A stretch of DNA of 64,000 nucleotides. Source: Rhizobium leguminosarum (GTDB lineage Bacteria > Pseudomonadota > Alphaproteobacteria > Rhizobiales > Rhizobiaceae). The first letter of the stretch is position 1, and every line of letters starts with the position of its first letter. The stretch spans positions 62,001 to 126,000 of the forward strand of contig NZ_LWBS01000450.1 of NCBI RefSeq assembly GCF_001652265.1, given 5' to 3'. A program made the position numbers and the translations under genes. A model generated the notes under the pieces. The model saw only the letters and a list, made by a program, of their open reading frames with translations, was not told the DNA's origin and did no database searches. This document shows positions 62,586-64,000 of the stretch, piece after piece.

Positions 62586-63646
62586 CGCTCAAATCTCTTA
62601 AGGGCTTCGCCAAGCCGCCTGTCTGCCGTCGGATCGGGCGTCAGCCCGAAACGCAGCCAATTCGGCGCATACTCGAACTTGCGGACGAGAATATGATGGC
62701 GGCAGAGATGCATGTAAATGTCGTCGGCTCTCACATCGGCGACAAGGGTGAAGAGTGCCGTTCCTCCAGCCATCCGCAACCCCGCGCCCTTCAGCACTGC
62801 ATGCAGGCCGGTACAACGTTCATTGATGCGACTGCGGATAGCAGAAACGTCCGATCGCAGCAGCGAACCTGCAATCGAAAGGGCCGGTCCGGACACCGCC
62901 CAAGGTCCGAGCCAATCTTCGAAACGCGCGAGAATATCGCCGCGCGCAATCGCAAAACCGAGCCGGAGGCCGGCAAGTCCAAAGAACTTGCCAAAGGAGC
63001 GGAAGATGATGAGGTTCGAAAGCTGCGGCGCACGGGATGCAAGGCTGAGCGCTGGATCGGTATCACCGAAGGCTTCATCGACGACAAGAAACCCGCCTGC
63101 TGCCTTCATCCTGTCATGCAGGGCAATCAGCATTTCGGCCGGCCATGCCAGCCCATCAGGATTGTTCGGATTGACGACGACAGCCAGCCTATGCCCGGCT
63201 CCGATCGCAGCAATATCGTCGACCGCATCGACGGCAAAACCGGCCGAGGCGAAGGCGCGCGCATACTCGCCATAGGTCGGCGATACCACGGCGATCCTAT
63301 CGTCCGTCACGGCAACCCTGTTGTCCGTCACATCGACTCGCTCGCCCGTGACGCCAACCAGCCTACCCGCCTCGACCAGACGTGGCAGAAGCTGGATCAC
63401 CGATTGTGTGCCGGGCACTGGTAGCGGCAGAATCTCGCCGCTGCCGTAGTGGTCGCGCGCCACGCGCCTTGCCTCATCGACGAGGTGGCTGTCCGGCAGG
63501 CGGTGCCAGGCTGGCGCCGGAATGTCAGGCAGCCCGACGGGGCACGGATTGATGCCTGTGGAAAGATCGAGCCAGTCTTCCGGCCTTCCGCCGAACGCGG
63601 CGGCGGCCACGGCGATGCCACCGCCATGGGCGATCGGTGCGCTCAT
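62582..63646 (-). CDS. cobC: Threonine-phosphate decarboxylase / cobalamin aminotransferase-like CobC
   Basis: 354 residues. PLP-dependent fold type I: HGGGIAVAAAAFGGRPEDWL then LSTGINPCPVGLPDIPAPAW, cofactor motif VVVNPNNPDGLAWPAEML, and the PLP-lysine region IIFRSFGKFFGLAGLRLGFA. It supplies (R)-1-amino-2-propanol phosphate for cobalamin. Overlaps with cobB and cobD (ATGA) make one operon. Confidence 0.92.
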   Translation of the reverse strand: MSAPIAHGGGIAVAAAAFGGRPEDWLDLSTGINPCPVGLPDIPAPAWHRLPDSHLVDEARRVARDHYGSGEILPLPVPGTQSVIQLLPRLVEAGRLVGVTGERVDVTDNRVAVTDDRIAVVSPTYGEYARAFASAGFAVDAVDDIAAIGAGHRLAVVVNPNNPDGLAWPAEMLIALHDRMKAAGGFLVVDEAFGDTDPALSLASRAPQLSNLIIFRSFGKFFGLAGLRLGFAIARGDILARFEDWLGPWAVSGPALSIAGSLLRSDVSAIRSRINERCTGLHAVLKGAGLRMAGGTALFTLVADVRADDIYMHLCRHHILVRKFEYAPNWLRFGLTPDPTADRRLGEALKRFER

Positions 63647-64000
63647 GCGGAGGCTCCGGCCAGATCGATCAGATGCATGTAGGAGCCCGCCACCTGCTCG
63701 CGCCGCAGCCCGGCCATGCCGAGATCGGTTCCGAGCGCATCCTGCACCTGAAAAAGCCGCTTGCCCTCGCCCTCTGAGACGACGCTGGAATAGTGGAATT
63801 CATGGGCCGTCATCATCCGCGCGAAGAAGGCGCCGTCGAGCGGCACAACACGGCGATAGCCGAGATGGCGCTTTCGCTCCGCATAACTGGTGACGACGGG
63901 CAGCAGGCCGAGCATTTCGTGGCGCTGCCCCTCCGCGTCGATCAACCCGTCGCCAAGCACCATGTAGCCGCCGCACTCGCCATAGATCCGGATGTCGCGC
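63643..64000 (-). CDS. cobB: Cobyrinic acid a,c-diamide synthase CobB, C-terminal part (cut by window end)
   Basis: About 119 residues of the C-terminal glutamine amidotransferase domain; the 5' part lies beyond the window. The catalytic Cys is in IRIYGECGGYMVLG and the His in HEFHYSSVVSE/QVAGSYMHLIDLAG. It amidates cobyrinic acid side chains a and c using glutamine. It overlaps cobC by ATGA. Confidence 0.88.
   Translation of the reverse strand, partial: RDIRIYGECGGYMVLGDGLIDAEGQRHEMLGLLPVVTSYAERKRHLGYRRVVPLDGAFFARMMTAHEFHYSSVVSEGEGKRLFQVQDALGTDLGMAGLRREQVAGSYMHLIDLAGASA

Overview
The window is high-GC chromosomal DNA of an alphaproteobacterium, almost certainly a Rhizobium of the R. etli / R. 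leguminosarum type. The main reasons are a complete acpXL-fabZXL-fabF2XL-fabF1XL-adh2XL-lpxXL cluster (the very-long-chain acyl group of rhizobial lipid A), an FnrN-type O2 regulator behind two tandem anaeroboxes, a RopA-type porin, the tryptophan-operon-associated Usg protein, cobalamin genes in rhizobial arrangement, and many copies of intergenic palindromic repeats resembling the rhizobial RIME family.

Layout. 0-1.7 kb: two polar amino-acid ABC permeases (end of an operon entering from the left). 1.9-7.8 kb: Usg, a DUF2270-like membrane protein, a TPR-methyltransferase, a GST, two separate ArsR+SRPBCC pairs and two DUF1801 paralogues. 7.9-12.3 kb: a sulfonate operon ssuA-ssuD-ssuC-ssuB on the minus strand, with a small ORF between ssuA and ssuD. 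12.4-21.7 kb: a beta-hydroxyacid dehydrogenase coupled to an AlkD-like gene, LysR, porin, Lrp, a uracil-DNA glycosylase-like protein, a nuclease, a membrane histidine kinase and diacylglycerol kinase. 21.8-24.7 kb: divergent cobT / cobS, then a DUF1289 protein coupled to a membrane retropepsin-like protein. 25-27.6 kb: a small transporter, an exported protein and a YadGH-type ABC exporter. 28.1-41.6 kb: an oligosaccharide locus (GH43 xylosidase-like, aldo/keto reductase, Gfo/Idh oxidoreductase, sugar isomerase, GH2 beta-mannosidase, complete MalEFGK-type ABC importer, divergent LacI regulator), plausibly for beta-mannoside or hemicellulose oligosaccharides.

41.6-44.26 kb is the anomalous part: a visibly AT-richer insert between the LacI and LysR genes. 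It encodes a reverse transcriptase with an RT core followed by a long C-terminal region of predicted helices, overlapped by a second reading frame that ends in a PD-(D/E)XK-nuclease-like domain but is split by one in-frame TGA. This is the best candidate for an undescribed (probably anti-phage) system.

44.2-53.8 kb: LysR, a C39-peptidase-like / D-Ala-D-Ala ligase / ATPase trio, a methyltransferase, two GNAT genes (one apparently frameshifted), a nitrilase C-terminal remnant, gnd, an AraC regulator, SRPBCC and VOC proteins and a PAS protein. 54.0-59.5 kb: the VLCFA lipid A cluster. 59.8-60.7 kb: fnrN. 60.7-64 kb: an L,D-transpeptidase, a zinc-ribbon protein, and cobD-cobC-cobB (cobB cut by the window edge). 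No tRNA, rRNA, CRISPR array or transposase was recognised. All identifications come from reading motifs; no database search was run.
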